64,000 bases of DNA, from positions 6,096,466-6,160,465 of the forward strand of contig ML682067.1 in NCBI GenBank assembly GCA_007922195.1, given 5' to 3'. Shown here one piece after another: positions 1 to 12,069 of the stretch. Source of the stretch: Podocnemis expansa. Lineage: Eukaryota; Chordata; Testudines; Podocnemididae. Below the pieces are notes generated by a model. That model did no database searches. It was not told the origin of the DNA and saw only the letters and a program-made list of their open reading frames with translations. Each line of letters opens with the position of its first letter. Positions within the stretch are counted from its first letter, which is position 1. Both the position numbers and the translations under genes were made by a program.

Positions 1-1207
1 CAAGAATAGATATGTTTTTCAGCTGTATTATATCTTCACTCAATATTGCTTGGAAATGAAATATAATCCTAATATGATGAAAATGCATAGTACTGGAGAC
101 AGCTAAGTGGCAGTCTTCTGAAGAGCACACTTCTCTCTCTTCTGCAGCAGTACTTAGGTGAGGCCAGCACTGAAGTGGAGGCAGCAGCTAATATTTTAAC
201 AACAGAGTGTACATAGGTAATGGCATGCTGGGTCCTTGATAAAACACAAGGCATTGTACATCCAGTTTCTGCTGAGGACTCTGAAATCCTTTCATACCAG
301 AGCCTTTTCTAAGTGAGATAAGGGTTGAAAAGCTCAAATCTAATGTTTATTAACCTTATATTCTCTTAATGTTTCCAGATAGGATATAGCTTGGAACAGT
401 ATGAAATTAGCATATTTCTGTTGAAAATGCTGGCAGTGCTTTCCAAAACATGCTGCTTTATCCTGGAAATATTTAGGGGTATTTTAAAGTTTTAGTAGTC
501 TCTTTATTTTTATTTCTTGCATTTCATTCATCAGATCACATGCTGTAACATATTGCGTACTATAACTCTGAAAAATAGGGCCTACATGGGTGAGACTGCA
601 CAGAGTCTCAGGAAAGTCAATAGGGTAACAAAGTGTGCCCATGTGGGTTTAGCACATGATGAGAGGCCTAGGCGTTCAAATTGCAGGAGGATGCAGACAT
701 ATCAGATATCATCACAGAAGTACAATGGGAGCACCAAGAAAGGGCTGATGTTGATGATGGGGGGCTACATCTTCAGTTACAAAACAGTTTACTATTAGCT
801 TGCTGCAGTGACTGTCAGTGATTCTAAATACAAGGGCTACTGGAGGAAGCCATGTTTCCTAAATGTATTTGACTAGTTCTATAACAAAAATTTCCTCACC
901 TTTATGATGAATTAATTAGCTATACACTGAAGACAATAAATAAGCAGCGACTCTGTCAAAAGAGATCACCAGGGCTTCTAAGGAGAAACACACCTTTACT
1001 AATGATGTTCAAAATCTCTCTAAGATGTCATTGGTGCAATTATGAAGAATAATAGACTAGCTAAGCTGCCAATATGAAGACTGTTGATAAACACAGTAGG
1101 GGAATCCAGCCCTATGTGGATAGGAAAAAAAGCATTAATCATTTTTTTTCCAATTCACAAAGACATTGGAAGTAATTGGCATACAACACATGCAACAAAT
1201 TTAAATA
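1..1207. other. AT-rich non-coding sequence, no gene seen
   Basis: Only short chance reading frames occur here (61 and 93 codons). They show no domain, signal peptide or codon pattern that I recognise. I see no repeat family that I can name. Confidence 0.6.
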
Positions 1208-1302
1208 AAACAAACAAGGAGTCCTGGGGTACTTAAAGACTAACAAATTCATTTATTGTGTGAGCTTTCATGGGAAAAATTCCACGTCATCAGATGCTTT
1301 GC
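1208..1302 (-). repeat. Penelope-like 3' tail with intact hammerhead-like core
   Basis: This is an antisense copy of the short tail that ends the Penelope-like elements elsewhere in the window. Read on the minus strand it has CTGATGA (1287-1293), a small hairpin, then GAAA (1266-1269), followed by the shared segment that ends in TTAGTCTTTAAG. Both conserved blocks of a hammerhead ribozyme core are unmutated, which is true of only one other copy (32750). No coding part of the element is attached, so this is a severely truncated insertion. The family call rests on the copies at 32.2 and 43.0 kb, where the same tail follows GIY-YIG coding remnants. Confidence 0.75.
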
Positions 1303-4300
1303 AGGTGGGGAAACTTTAATTTAATTTAGAGAAATTTAAGAAAATTGAAAAATACCAAATAAGCCCCTACCACTGCTGGAAAAAGACAAAGTGAAACAAA
1401 AATGAATATGTTGGCTCAAGCCCTTAGAAAAGGATATCATTCCTTGCTCCTTGATGTCATGCCTCTATATAAGCACATGCAGTTGGAATGAACTTTTTGG
1501 CTCCCCTGTTACTTTGCAAATATTTATCTGAGGATGTTGTTCACAGACACTGGATTTTTTGTTTGTTTGACATTACTACTTTCCAGGTATTTCACCCACA
1601 TTGATTATCTGTGTTTCTGATTATTTTCTATCATCAGCTTGCATTTTCCTACCTGAATCTTGTTTTATTTTCCTGCCCATATTTCTAATCTTTCTGAGGT
1701 CTTTCTTTATTAGTTACCTGACTTCACTGCTTCTCATAACACTTCCCAATATAGCATCATGTGAGAATTTAATGCTTTCTATAGACAGCTCCAAATAATT
1801 AGTTAAGATGTTAAATTAAACCAGACTTTGACATACCTCGAACTGACCTTCCTTTTGACTTGACACATTTCCCTGTATTTACTCAGTGCTACCAATTCTT
1901 TCAATTTTCTCTCAATTCTCACAAAATTTGGGGTCTTTCTTAAAACCCAGTTTATGGAGACAAGAACAAACATGAGCTTTCATTATAATAACTTGCTAGT
2001 CTTCATAATTTCAGGTAAAAATTTGAAAGTGTGTTAAAATGTACCTGAAATGCTCTGAAACCAGAAGGCAAAATAAAAAGATAAACTGTGTGGTTTTCTT
2101 GGGATATTTTAGAATATTATTGGTTATTTTATACCTGACACAGATTATGAATGCTTATAGCTGACGATACTGTTCAAATACTGAACACTATAAGTACTCA
2201 AAGTAGAAGGGAGAATTATGATTCTGCATGTAAACATGGGTTTAGCAGTTATTGGCTTCTGTTAATGATACAGCCCTATAGCTGAGAGCAGAATTTGGTC
2301 TTCACCTTTATGAAAGGGACAAGCAGGCTTTTTGTCTGTCAGGTTAACTTTAAACACTATGCTTTATTCTTGGTTTGCAAGTTAATCCTTTTGGCAAACT
2401 CAAAAACCTTCCACTACAGATGGTTGTAAACTATATGGAAATTGATTGCACTAGTCGTTGTTCATGTATTTTGACTCATGACTTAAATATAGCTTTTGAT
2501 AGATGAGACTTAGTTAACAGAGTAGTGGCAACATCGTTTTCCAAAAGAGAGATGTGATGCACTTATGACTTCATAAATTGAAAGGGACACTGGCTATCTG
2601 AAGCAGTGCAATAAATGTCAGTTGTTGCTATTAAACAAAGGCTGCCCTTTATGGGTCTCATAAGGTGGAAGAAAAAGCAATGACATACCTACAGGCAATC
2701 TCTGGGATGGTTATTACAATGCAGTCTCTATCTATATTTTTCATTAGTTTTGGTTATTAAGATAGCTACCACATTCACCTATTTCTTTTCTTACTGGGGT
2801 CTTGAGGGCAAATAATTTTATGGCATCATATATAGAATTTACCCGTATCTTACATAAACTTCCAGTAGTCTGGAAAAAGTTTACCAGCCAATTTACTTCA
2901 TTATTTCTCTTAGAAAATATACAGTTTTAAAGGCTTCACTTCTGCTTCTGTGTGTAGAGTTCAGTGGGAAGAAGGATGAGGGGTGCAATCAGGGGTGCAG
3001 GTCTTCAGAAGGATTCGAAGGCCAGTTCTGCAGAGCTTTCTTGCACAATGGAGTCCAAGGGCATAGCAGGAACAAACCAGTGGAGGCCATTATCGACATG
3101 TATCCACATGTGCCACAGATTCTGTTTGTTCATGCTAGCTGTACCTATGCAAAGTGGCTGTTCAGCTGCACCACAGTCTTTCTCCATGGGTCCTTTACAG
3201 ATGTGACCAGTACGCAATATTTGTGTCAGTCTCTTCATGGTCTATCCCCTTCTTGTTAACTCTCACTCATTGTTAAGAGGCCAGTTCCAACCCCTAATTA
3301 GTCAGTGGCACAAGCCTCCATCAACATTGTCTTGTTAAGTTTTCAACCAGGGACTTTTGTGTTTTGTCTCATGCTTCTCTTGACATATGGAAGGACTCCT
3401 TCTAAACATCACATGATTACCTCTTTATTATGTTTAATACTTTCCTTTGCCTTGAGGCCTACAAAAAACTTGAATACTATTTGGTTGCTGGTTTGGTGAG
3501 AGCACTGCCTATCATGCAGACCAATTTGTTGCCTTGTACTCCTCCTTGGTCTGTATCTGTTGCCTCTTGTTACTTAAGTTTAAGTAATTTGGGGACAGGG
3601 CCTAATGCAACATAGACCTGGTCCATGATGGAGGCTCCGAGATGCTCCAGTAATATAAACAATAGTAGTAAGTAATAATAGGCACTGCTGGGTCACACGA
3701 TTTGTTCCAAAATGAATAATATGGGACAAATTCTGTAGAAATCCATGGGGAGGTAAATCTCCATGGTAGCATATAAGTGGCACCAGGAACTATAATTGGG
3801 CAGTGGAAAAAATTAAACAATTTATTCATGGTATCTCCGTTTTGAACAATCCTTAAATTTAAGGCTTTGTGTTTATTTAACAATTGTAAATTCATTTTTC
3901 CCCATATCAATACTTACAGGTTAAATTATAACCGCATCAGGCCTGCCAATGAACTCAAGCTTAACTTTCTAACATTGAGCCATCCTTGTCTCTGTCTCAG
4001 TCCTTCTTTCCAGCCTGACATATTATGTATGTACACACTGTACAATATTTGCTTAAGAATAATCAATTAAATTCAATGTTGTCAAACTTTTTAAACAGTT
4101 AGCATAATTAAATATGTCCTGAGCTTACCTGGTTCCCAGTATCAAGGGCAGCAGCTAAACAAGAGGCAAGTGAATCTCTGTTAGCATATTTAGTATTTTC
4201 CTATAGTTTCTTGGTGTGTTCCATTTCATTGCTCTTGATGTACTTGTAAGATATTTTTATGTAATAATGTGATAAAGCATTAAAAATTTTACCAAAAAAA

Positions 4301-4679
4301 CTTGTTTAACATTTTACAAGCACAGAAATACTTGTGTGATTCATAAAATAGGGACTTCATATTGGTTTGTTTGTGATTTCCTTCCAAACGTCAATAGCCC
4401 TGCTGAGCTAATAGAACTCAAATTTCCATGATCACCAAGAAGCTGCTATTCATATCTGAGAAGTAGTCTCTCCATTTTCCATAAGACTGCATGGTCTTCC
4501 ATCGACTTTGATGGTGACCTCTTGTAATTATCTATGTTTACCAGATTTCTAGATCAGAAGAGACAGACATCCTGATATTTATTTACTGGGGAGAATCTAG
4601 ATATTGGCACATCTGAATCATTTACTGCATCCTTTGTATTCATGTTGCATCCCTTTCTCTCCCACATGTCATTAGGTCT
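1303..4679. other. AT-rich non-coding sequence
   Basis: No gene or nameable repeat is seen. Reading frames of 60-102 codons between 1600 and 4070 lie on both strands, overlap each other and show no domain. I treat them as chance. Confidence 0.55.
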
Positions 4680-4790
4680 TTGTCCTTTAGATTGCAAGGT
4701 GTCCTGAGTAGGGACCATAGTTTCTTATTTGTTTATACAGCAAAGTGGCTTCAATCTTGATTGATGGTGTCACAAAACAATGACAAATAT
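4680..4790 (+). repeat. Possible ancient LINE 3'-end relic
   Basis: The stretch reads like the widespread amniote relic of the form 'TAGATTGTAAG...GGGACC...TGTACAGC...', here as TTTAGATTGCAAGGTG and TTATACAGCAAAG. A second copy with its (AAT)n tail lies at 14.05 kb. I assign it to the old L2/CR1-like group from memory of the pattern only. Confidence 0.35.
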
Positions 4791-4794
4791 TTCT

Positions 4795-6688
4795 TTGTCT
4801 GTTATCTTTATTAAGTGGTATGAATAGTAGAGAAGTTTGATCTTTCCATTACAAATAAATTAAAATAGGTGTGGAACTCAACATCTACTTTTCTGTGTTT
4901 AAAATTCCAGTGTGCTATTTACCTATGACTCCTATATATAACACAAGTTAGGTCTACTGCGATCAAGTTTTATGATACTAGTTTAGTCTTAGGTAGATAT
5001 ATCTGTATGAATTACAGTTAAATCTCAGATTCGAAACTCACAGATTTAAAATACTATTTAGTGAGGTACATGAGTAATGGCAATTACTTGAATCTTTTCT
5101 TCATTTACCATCTAAATGGTTGGTTATGCCATTTTCAAAAGTATCATTTTTGACAAGGTGGCATTTCCATTCACATTGTCTAATACATTTAAGTAAAACA
5201 TGCTTTTGGTCACATTTAACACTGTATTAATTTATAAGTATATTTTAAAGGGTTAATTAAAAAGATCAATAGATACCTTAATACATGATTAATCAATCAC
5301 TACAGGCACCAATAGGTTGCTTATGCTCAGCCATATGACCTTCTAGAGGTGCATTTATAAAATCCATAAAACCTAATATTCATGTGTATTACATGCTTAC
5401 ATGCTATTAATCACTTATTATCTTCTTATAAACTAATTAATATTGGTCCATATGGAATTGCCATAGCAAATAATATAGCCTTGAGTCTTCAGTTCCCCTA
5501 ACTGGGCCATAAGATTTGGTAATGCCTTTCTGGTCAAGTTTTATTATTTAGAAATGTGAATATAAGGAGGGAGACATCAAGAGTCATTCAAGTTTTATTT
5601 AATTTGCCTTCATTGTTTTTAAAGATCACTGAATACTTCAATTTTAAGTCCTGGGGGAACAGACCTTATCATCTAAGCAAAAGGGAGATTTTCAGATATT
5701 TACGGTACTGAGCAGTAAGAACCATGGAACTGAAATGTGAATATTAGTGTACATAGAATTTATAAAGGGCTTCTGATTTATGTAAGTACAATATAATGAC
5801 TATTTCCTTACATTCCCAGGGTAGTCACAACTAGCCTTTGATTTCTTAAAAAGAAATAACAAGATAGCTCTTAAGTTCTATTATATAATATTAGCTTATA
5901 GCAAAAATGTAGAGTGTATATCATCCCAATGAGCTAAATTAATTCATTAGGATAAGTATTTCAGCAATGAATGCCATATGGATTCATGGCAATGGCCTGT
6001 TTATCACTATTAGTGATAATAAAAATACTGAAGTATTAAGCTATTATACATTAATAAACCAATATGCTTGGAACTGATAAAACAAGGATTATGTTGCAAT
6101 TTAGCACAAGGTAACTGTTCCTTAATTCATTTTTTTCCTCTTTCTGTCTTTTTCTATGCCACTGAGTCAGACTGCAAGCTGAAAGTAATGATGGCTTAAA
6201 GCATCTCAGACAGAAATATTAATGATATTCCTGAGCTAAAAAGTGATGGCATAGGTGGCAAAAAGAAGAATGGGATTGGAGACCTATGTTATATGCATCT
6301 GGAGCCTTTACAAACACAGGCATTTCAGCTTAATTTCTTTTTGTAAATAGGGAAGGATGTGCAGTGCAGCATCAACTGATATGTAAGTATTTTGAGGTAT
6401 GGTGGCAGAGACCAATGATCTTCCTCCATTTTGGAAAGCAGGACTTTTGGATTGGCAAAATCTTCAGGCTGTTACTAACACCTGGCTCTGTTTGCTCTTG
6501 TTTTAGTTACCCAGTGTTTAAATAAAAATAACTGAGGTGCTCATTGCCTTAAATAAGCCACCACCATGCACAGGGGAAGGCGCTTGGTGTAATACATATT
6601 TTATAGGTGTTACATTGCACTGAGTACACTTCTCTCAGTGACCTGTAGTGGAGTACCCCATTAAGGCCACCATACTGTTGTAAACAAA
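4795..6688. other. AT-rich non-coding sequence with many TAAT/ATTA motifs
   Basis: No gene is seen. TTAATTA- and ATTAAT-type motifs are dense at 5220-5470 and 5880-6070. This could be simple AT-richness or a conserved non-coding element; the sequence alone cannot decide. Confidence 0.5.
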
Positions 6689-7137
6689 GGCTGTGTCTAC
6701 ACTGCCAAATTAGTTCAGGCTAAGCAAGTTTAGCTCAGATGAATTTGGCCCATGGCCACATTAGGCTTTGCCTAGTCCAAACTAAGAAATTTCTTAGTTT
6801 GGACTGGGCAAAGCTTAGTCCGAACTAATAAGTACCCCTGGTTAGTTCGGATGAGCCAGCTTAGTTCAAACTTTATTTTGAACTAAGCATGGGCAATACA
6901 CAAAATAATAGCTAGTTTGAACTTAAAAACTTATTAAGTTTGAACTAAGCCATTAGTTCAAACTAACTGCATGCTCTAGTTTCAACTAAACAGTTCATTC
7001 GAACTAGGACGCATGGCTAGTTCGAACTAAAAAGCTGTGGTTAGTTTGAACTAGCCCAAGGTTAGTTCAGACTAACCTTGGACTTACTTAGTTTGGGCTA
7101 GCTAGTCTCAACTAAATTTTTAGATATAGACATAGCC
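6689..7137. mobile_element. Harbinger-like MITE built from short palindromes
   Basis: The ends form a terminal inverted repeat: GGCTGTGTCTACA on the left, and GGCTATGTCTATA when the right end is reversed. No coding sequence lies between. The interior is a series of diverged short palindromes of the type TTAGTTCGAACTAA. It includes a hairpin with arms at 6765-6789 and 6790-6814 that differ at one position. The flanks (AAA and TAA) are only a partial 3-bp target duplication. The ends resemble those of the Harbinger copies in the window, so a non-autonomous derivative mobilised by such a transposase is likely. Confidence 0.65.
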
Positions 7138-7500
7138 TAAGAGTCCCAGGCCTGGAAGTTACTCTGGTGTAGGAATTTTGAGATTCAGGAGAAGATGCTT
7201 GAAACTCTGCTTATAAAACAGCATTAAACAAGTACTTCTGTGTGGGTGCCTCTTAGAAGCGTTATGACTTCTTCTGCTGTATGCTGCATCATTTCTCCAG
7301 TCATCAGAACTTGGTCATTCCAGATGCTCAGTTTACCTTTATGCCCAGAACTTTAAAGACTCTAAGGACCATACTATAGTGAATAAAGTGTGTTCATTAA
7401 TTATTACTATTAATAATAAGCCATTTAATGATGCTATGAATTTATGCAGCACTTTACAAACATAAAGCTTTGTTTGCCTCCCCTGCAGAGCTTACACTCA
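7138..7500. other. Non-coding flank of Harbinger copy 1
   Basis: No gene is seen. Positions 7430-7500 resemble a decayed old LINE or SINE relic (GCACTTTACAAACATAA followed by GAGCTTACACTC). Harbinger copy 1 begins directly after it. Confidence 0.4.
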
Positions 7501-7783
7501 GGTTATGTCCATACACAGATTGTAAAACTGATTCAAGCTGAATCGATTTAAGCTAAATGGATATAACAGTCATTAAATCGATTTAAGCTAAATAGATTTA
7601 ACTGTTCCCGGGGGGGGGGGGGGCAAATTGAAATGTCTAGATATGGGACTTGCTATTTCGATTCAGGAGAGGGCACCATGGGAGGTGTGGCAACATGGCC
7701 CCTGCAAGGGTCATGTTCCCAGCTGATCCCATAAAAGCAGGAACTGACCTTAATTCCCTGTCCATTGTGGCCAGCAGGAGGCT

Positions 7784-8976
7784 GTGAGAGACAGAGGTAT
7801 GGACACTTCCTGGCTCATATACCATCGTCGCACATCAGCCAGGCCCTCTGCTACCATGCAGGGTGCCCTCCTGCTTTGGGACATGCTGTTCCCAGAATGC
7901 AGTGGCCCCAAGCCTGAGGCCATTAACATCTCATGCTGGGCCTCAGAGCGGACTTGGTTCCCTGCCACCCCTCTGTGCACCGGCACATCTGGGCACAGGA
8001 GACCAGCACGCACTGGTGGGATTGAGTTGTGCTGGGAACCTGGAGTACTGAACAGTGGCGGAGGAACTTTAGGATGAGTAGGGAGACCTTCATCCACCTG
8101 GTCACAGAGTTCACCCCATTCCTGCACTAAAGGGACACAGTAATGAGACCTACCATCCCTGTGGACAAGACAGTGGCCATCACTCTCTAGAAGATGGCTA
8201 CTCACGAGTCCTACAGGTCCGTGGCACACATATTCGGAGTCAGGAGGTCGACTGTCAGGGAAGTGCTGCTACAGGTTTCCAGCGCCATCAATCAGGTCCT
8301 GCTGCCACGCCTTGTCACCCCAGGTGAGCTGCAGGACACCATGGCCAGCATCGCCACCCTTGGATTCCCAAACTGCATGGGGATACTCGATGCCACCCAC
8401 ATCCCTGTGAAAGCTCTGGAGCACCGTGCAGCCAAATACCATGACTGGAAGGGCTATCCCTCGGTCATCCTGCAGACCTTGGTGGACCACCGAGGCATGT
8501 TCTAGAACAGCTATGCTGGATGGCCAGGGAGGGCACATGATGCCAGAGTCTTCCAGAACTCCACCCTGTACTGGGGCATGGAGGCAGGCACCTTCTCCCT
8601 ACCCCATAACATCACCGTCGGGGAAGTGGAGGTGCCTGTCCTCATCATCGCTGTTGCGGCCGACCCCCTCCGCCTGTGGCTCATGCACCCGTACATGGGA
8701 CCCCTCAATGCTGGCTGCCAGCTGTTCAACTGCTGCTGGACCTGCTGCCACCAAGTGGTGGAGAAGTCATGTGGCAGACTGAAAGCCTGCTGGAGGTGCC
8801 TCCTCACATGCCTGCACCTCTTGAAGGACACCATTGCAGAGGTCATCAGTGCATGTGTAGTTCAGCACAATCTCTGTGAGCTCCGAGGGGAGACAGTAGC
8901 TGCCACCTGGGAGGCCGAAGTGCAGTGTGTCAGTGCCTGGTTCCCACAACCAGACCTTCTGGCCGCAAGGGAGTGA
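7784..8976 (+). pseudogene. Harbinger transposase pseudogene (copy 1)
   Basis: Harbinger transposases are DDE nucleases that cut and paste the element at short TTA-like targets, working with a Myb-like partner. The N-terminal part runs in one frame from 7784 to about 7970. A frameshift then leads into a single frame through 8976, interrupted by stops near 8030, 8130, 8190 and 8503. In order I see the IWAQETST block, a helix-turn-helix-like SYRSVAHIFGVRRSTV (about 8206-8255), the first catalytic Asp in GILDATHIPV, then AHDARVFQNS, the second-Asp region, WLMHPY and the catalytic Glu in VVEKSCGRLK. The second Asp is lost: the site reads IAVAADPLR where copy 3 has IVTDAAYPL. With stops, a frameshift and this loss the gene is dead. 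It faces the Myb-like partner exon on the other strand. Confidence 0.88.
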
Positions 8977-9117
8977 GTGCCGCAGAGAGCAGCTAATGTG
9001 TGCAAGGCACTAATGAACCTATTCATGAACAAGGACCTGTGAGGGCCAGGCCCTCCACCCCCCCCCACTCCTCTGTCTAGTCACAGCCAGCCCCTGCCCA
9101 CTAAAAGAACCCCACCA

Positions 9118-9162
9118 AATAAAAGCACAAATTGAACTCTTTTCAGTTTTATGATTTTTATT
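9118..9162. terminator. Back-to-back poly(A) signals of converging Harbinger genes
   Basis: AATAAA on + at 9118-9123 follows the transposase. TTTATT at 9157-9162 is AATAAA on - for the Myb-like gene. The same paired arrangement recurs in copy 4 (49576-49624) and copy 3 (59676-59708), so it belongs to the element design. Confidence 0.7.
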
Positions 9163-9303
9163 TATAATAAGGGGGTGGTTGGGGAAAGAAGGGTTTGAGA
9201 GGCAGATAGGTGATATTGAACTTTGGGGAAGAACGGGGGCTGGGGCACGAACTGGGAGATGGGAACTGGGTGGGGTTAGGGGACTTTTAAAGGTGGGGGG
9301 GGG

Positions 9304-9794
9304 CTATGGGGAGGCTGTCCTAGGCCCGTGTCCAGCTGTACCATGGCCTTCCCCAAGGCCACCCCAGATCCAGGGGTGCCAGAAGCAAGGGATAGCTGCC
9401 TGTCTCACAGGCACTTGCTCAGGTGCCATGGACACCAGGTGCCCCTCAATGCACTGCAGGCTCGAGGCAACATCCTGGACAGCACCGCCGAGGGCCTGCA
9501 GTGCATTGCTCTGCTGGTTCAGAGCCGCAGCCTGCCATTCCATTGCTGTAGCCTGCCGCTCCATCACTGTGACGAAGAGGTTCTCAGCATCAGCTGCACG
9601 CTGGAGCTGGTGGTTGGCAGCCTCCTGGCACCTGCCCTGTTGTTCTCTCCAGGCCTGGGCTGACTCCTCAACTCGGTGGCCCAGCTCAAGGAGGCTGCAG
9701 AGGATGTTGTCCCGGGTCTGGCGGGCTCTCCTCCTCTGCCTTGCAGTGGGCTGCAGACTCCATGGAGCAGGACAGCGGGTGCCTATGTGAGCTG
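9304..9794 (-). pseudogene. Second exon of Harbinger Myb-like protein (copy 1)
   Basis: On the minus strand a frame stays open from just after a CAG/CAG splice acceptor (reverse of 9792-9797) to a stop at 9304, about 160 codons. It begins with a basic stretch (RQRRRARQTRDN) and continues with a Glu/Gln/Ala-rich helix likely to form a coiled coil (EESAQAWREQQGRCQEAA, then MERQATAMEWQAAALNQQ). It matches 59034-59500 in copy 3 exon for exon. In Harbinger elements the Myb-like partner binds the ends and helps bring the transposase to DNA; this exon would be its oligomerisation or tail part. The exon carrying the Myb/SANT domain is absent because the element is truncated at about 10285. The copy 3 exon has stops, while this one is open. 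Confidence 0.72.
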
Positions 9795-10285
9795 CTGGAG
9801 AGAAGCGGGAAAAGGGTTAGCACTCCTCTGCCTAACAGCCTTGGCTGTGTGTGATCTGTCAGCAGCAAATCTCTCTGCCTTGACTGTCAGCAGGATTCCC
9901 CATCTGTGTCCTCTGGGATCCTGCACCAAGGGCGGACATGGCCTTGTGGTGCCCACAGTGATGAGCGGTACTCAGCAGGATGTGGTCCTGGAAGTTTCTT
10001 GAGGCCACGTGCCAGCAGTGCAGCTTGCATGCTCTCTGACCTGTGCGCTGGTATGTCTGCCTAGTGGCACTTCCCTGATGAGCAAGCCCGTCCCACTTGG
10101 TCATGGAATCCTGGTGCACATGTCCCTCTGCCTGTGGGAGCCCCCCCCCCCCAGCCCCAAGTCCTGCCCTTCCCAGGGTCATGCCCCCAGGTAGCCATGC
10201 CATTGGTAGGGCTGGGGCATCGCTGCCTGGAGGGCTGGGGCATCGCTGCCCCGGGGAAGCAGCCATGGCACCAGCCCATGACCCC

Positions 10286-11342
10286 CCTATGTTTTAGATG
10301 ATAAAAGTTGAAGCAGAACCAACAACTTATTTGGGGACTGTTTTGCTCAATATGAAGGTATAGTTCCTTTGAACATAGTGGGAAATAGTTTCATGCTCTG
10401 TTTGACAATTGCAATCATTTTGTTAATATAATTGAAATATTATGAAAATTTGTAAGATTTCTCTCTGACTGTATAAAACTGTTTTGCTTCACCTTATAGA
10501 AGACCTGACCGTTAAATATTACATTTAAATCAAGATTCTGTGCATGTATTAAGAATGTGATTGTAGTTACCCTCCTTGTTGTAATTTCATCTCCATGATG
10601 AGATTTTTTAGCACTAATTTGTAATTAAATAACAGTTATTTCATGATAGTAACGTAAAGTAAACCCTTGCAAAATCTATTGACATTTTTTCACATCTAAT
10701 CAGAAACACATTATCTTAATGTTTGTTAGATACTTTAAGCTTAATTATATTAATAATTTCATTTAACCATTTTAAAATGATCACTAAATATGTATTTAAT
10801 GATCTACTTGAATTATTATTAATTAATCATTTAATGGAACTATATTTGTCATTGTGACATAATTATGTGGCTCCATAGTAGTGTAAGAAATCCCTTCACA
10901 TGGACAGTAAAACATCTATGAGCAAAGAAACAGCTCAAATTAACTTCATTTGTTTGCCACATACCTTGATTATTGCATAAATTTCAAACTGCGTTTGTCA
11001 TGTACGTGCACATTTATCGTGATAGATATGCATGAGTGATGGAACATGGTGAATGGAAAAAGTTCTGTTTGTTAGTTTGTATAACTTTTTAATAGAATAG
11101 TATATTAAGAAATAGGAAAGAGTTTTATGAAAGGGTCCTGCAGAAGATTACCTAAAAAGATTACCTTTGTGCTTTTTCCTTGTATTGCTCTTCCTGTTTG
11201 GGGAGAGATCCTTGTAAACATTTGCAAAGCTAACTCATTGGATGCCTTCACATCCCTCTTTTTGCCCTACTGACAACAAATGGATGCAGACTTGACAACA
11301 GCAAGGCCATTGGTGTTATGAGACCATTCCATTTCCTGTTGA
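10286..11342. other. AT-rich non-coding stretch dense in TAAT motifs
   Basis: No gene or named repeat is seen. Positions 10600-10870 carry many TTAATTA, TAATTAAAT and ATTTAAT motifs, with no transposon homology that I can see. This is compatible with an old conserved non-coding element, but no conservation data are available here. Confidence 0.5.
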
Positions 11343-11760
11343 CCCAATGTTCCCTCTAAGCTGCGCACGTGCACCCAGGCGCAGCAGAAATCACTCAGTG
11401 GCGCAGCAATCACTGCCAGCAGCGCACCACCGCCGGCAGCCACGGAGCCTGTGTCTTCCAGCTGGCAGGCAGCTGCGTCAGCCTACAGCAGTTTGAAATT
11501 TCCCGCCCTCAGCATGCTGGGAGCTGCAGCAGCCTGTGGCCAGGGAGCGGCTCCAGAGGCCAGGCAAGGAGGAAGGGGGGGATTTCGGGGATCAGAGTGT
11601 GGAGCGGGACAAAGGGGGGTTGGCTGGGAAGGTGCCAGGAGTCAGCGAAGTGGGTGGAGAAGCAGCTTGAGCTGGGGATGGCCAGAGAAACTGGCAGATG
11701 AGTGGGGAAGGCTCTTGGCCAGGGGTTGCTTAAACTACCCCCTGCTGCAGGGTTAGAATG
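11343..11760. repeat. One end of a hAT-like MITE followed by GC-rich sequence
   Basis: It starts CAATGTTCCCTCTAAGCTG, almost the same as the terminal repeat of the MITE at 13682-13850. The matching right end is not found. The rest is GC-rich and non-coding. The 101-173 codon frames here are chance products of GC-rich and CA-repeat sequence. Confidence 0.45.
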
Positions 11761-11883
11761 TAATTGCTGGCCTCGGAGCCCTTCAACACAGGTGCCCCCC
11801 CCCCCCGCACAGGAGAACCCACCAGTAAATCCCCCAGACACACAAAGCCAACCCCAGACACAGACAGACAGACACACACACCC

Positions 11884-11897
11884 CAAGCCAACCCCCA

Positions 11898-11949
<52 letters not shown>

Positions 11950-12010
11950 CAGGCAGAGAGAGAGAGAGAGAGAGACACACACACACAAAACCAATCCCAG
12001 ACAGACATAC
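11884..12010. repeat. (CA)n/(GA)n microsatellite
   Basis: An uninterrupted AC run spans about 11899-11944, followed by a GA run at 11956-11973 and further CA-rich sequence. Long open frames here, such as poly Cys-Val or Thr-His, are artefacts of the dinucleotide repeat. Confidence 0.95.
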
Positions 12011-12069
12011 ACACAGAGCCATTGATGCAAGCACTAAGCGATGTCAGCATAGCAACTTGTCTTGCACCC

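Larger units (their letters stand above)
7501..10285 (+). mobile_element. PIF/Harbinger transposon copy 1, truncated at the Myb end
   Basis: The left terminal repeat begins GGTTATGTCCATACAC and continues with AT-rich palindromic subterminal sequence shared with the ends at 44.8, 45.9, 51.1 and 62.4 kb. A transposase pseudogene on + (7784-8976) faces the second exon of a Myb/SANT-like partner gene on - (9304-9794). Back-to-back poly(A) signals lie between them. Homology to the Myb-gene intron of copy 3 continues to about 10260, then the element stops. The DNA-binding exon and the right terminal repeat are missing. A run of 14 G lies at 7610-7623 in the left end. Confidence 0.88.

Noticed and set aside
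517..798. 93-codon frame as a possible small host gene
   Set aside because: No signal, domain or splice context, and length is within chance for this base composition.
7750..8229. 159-codon open frame on minus
   Set aside because: It is antisense to the copy 1 transposase N-terminal region.
9179..9790. 203-codon open frame on plus
   Set aside because: It is antisense to the Myb-like exon 2 of copy 1, which has the recognisable basic and coiled-coil pattern and the splice acceptor.
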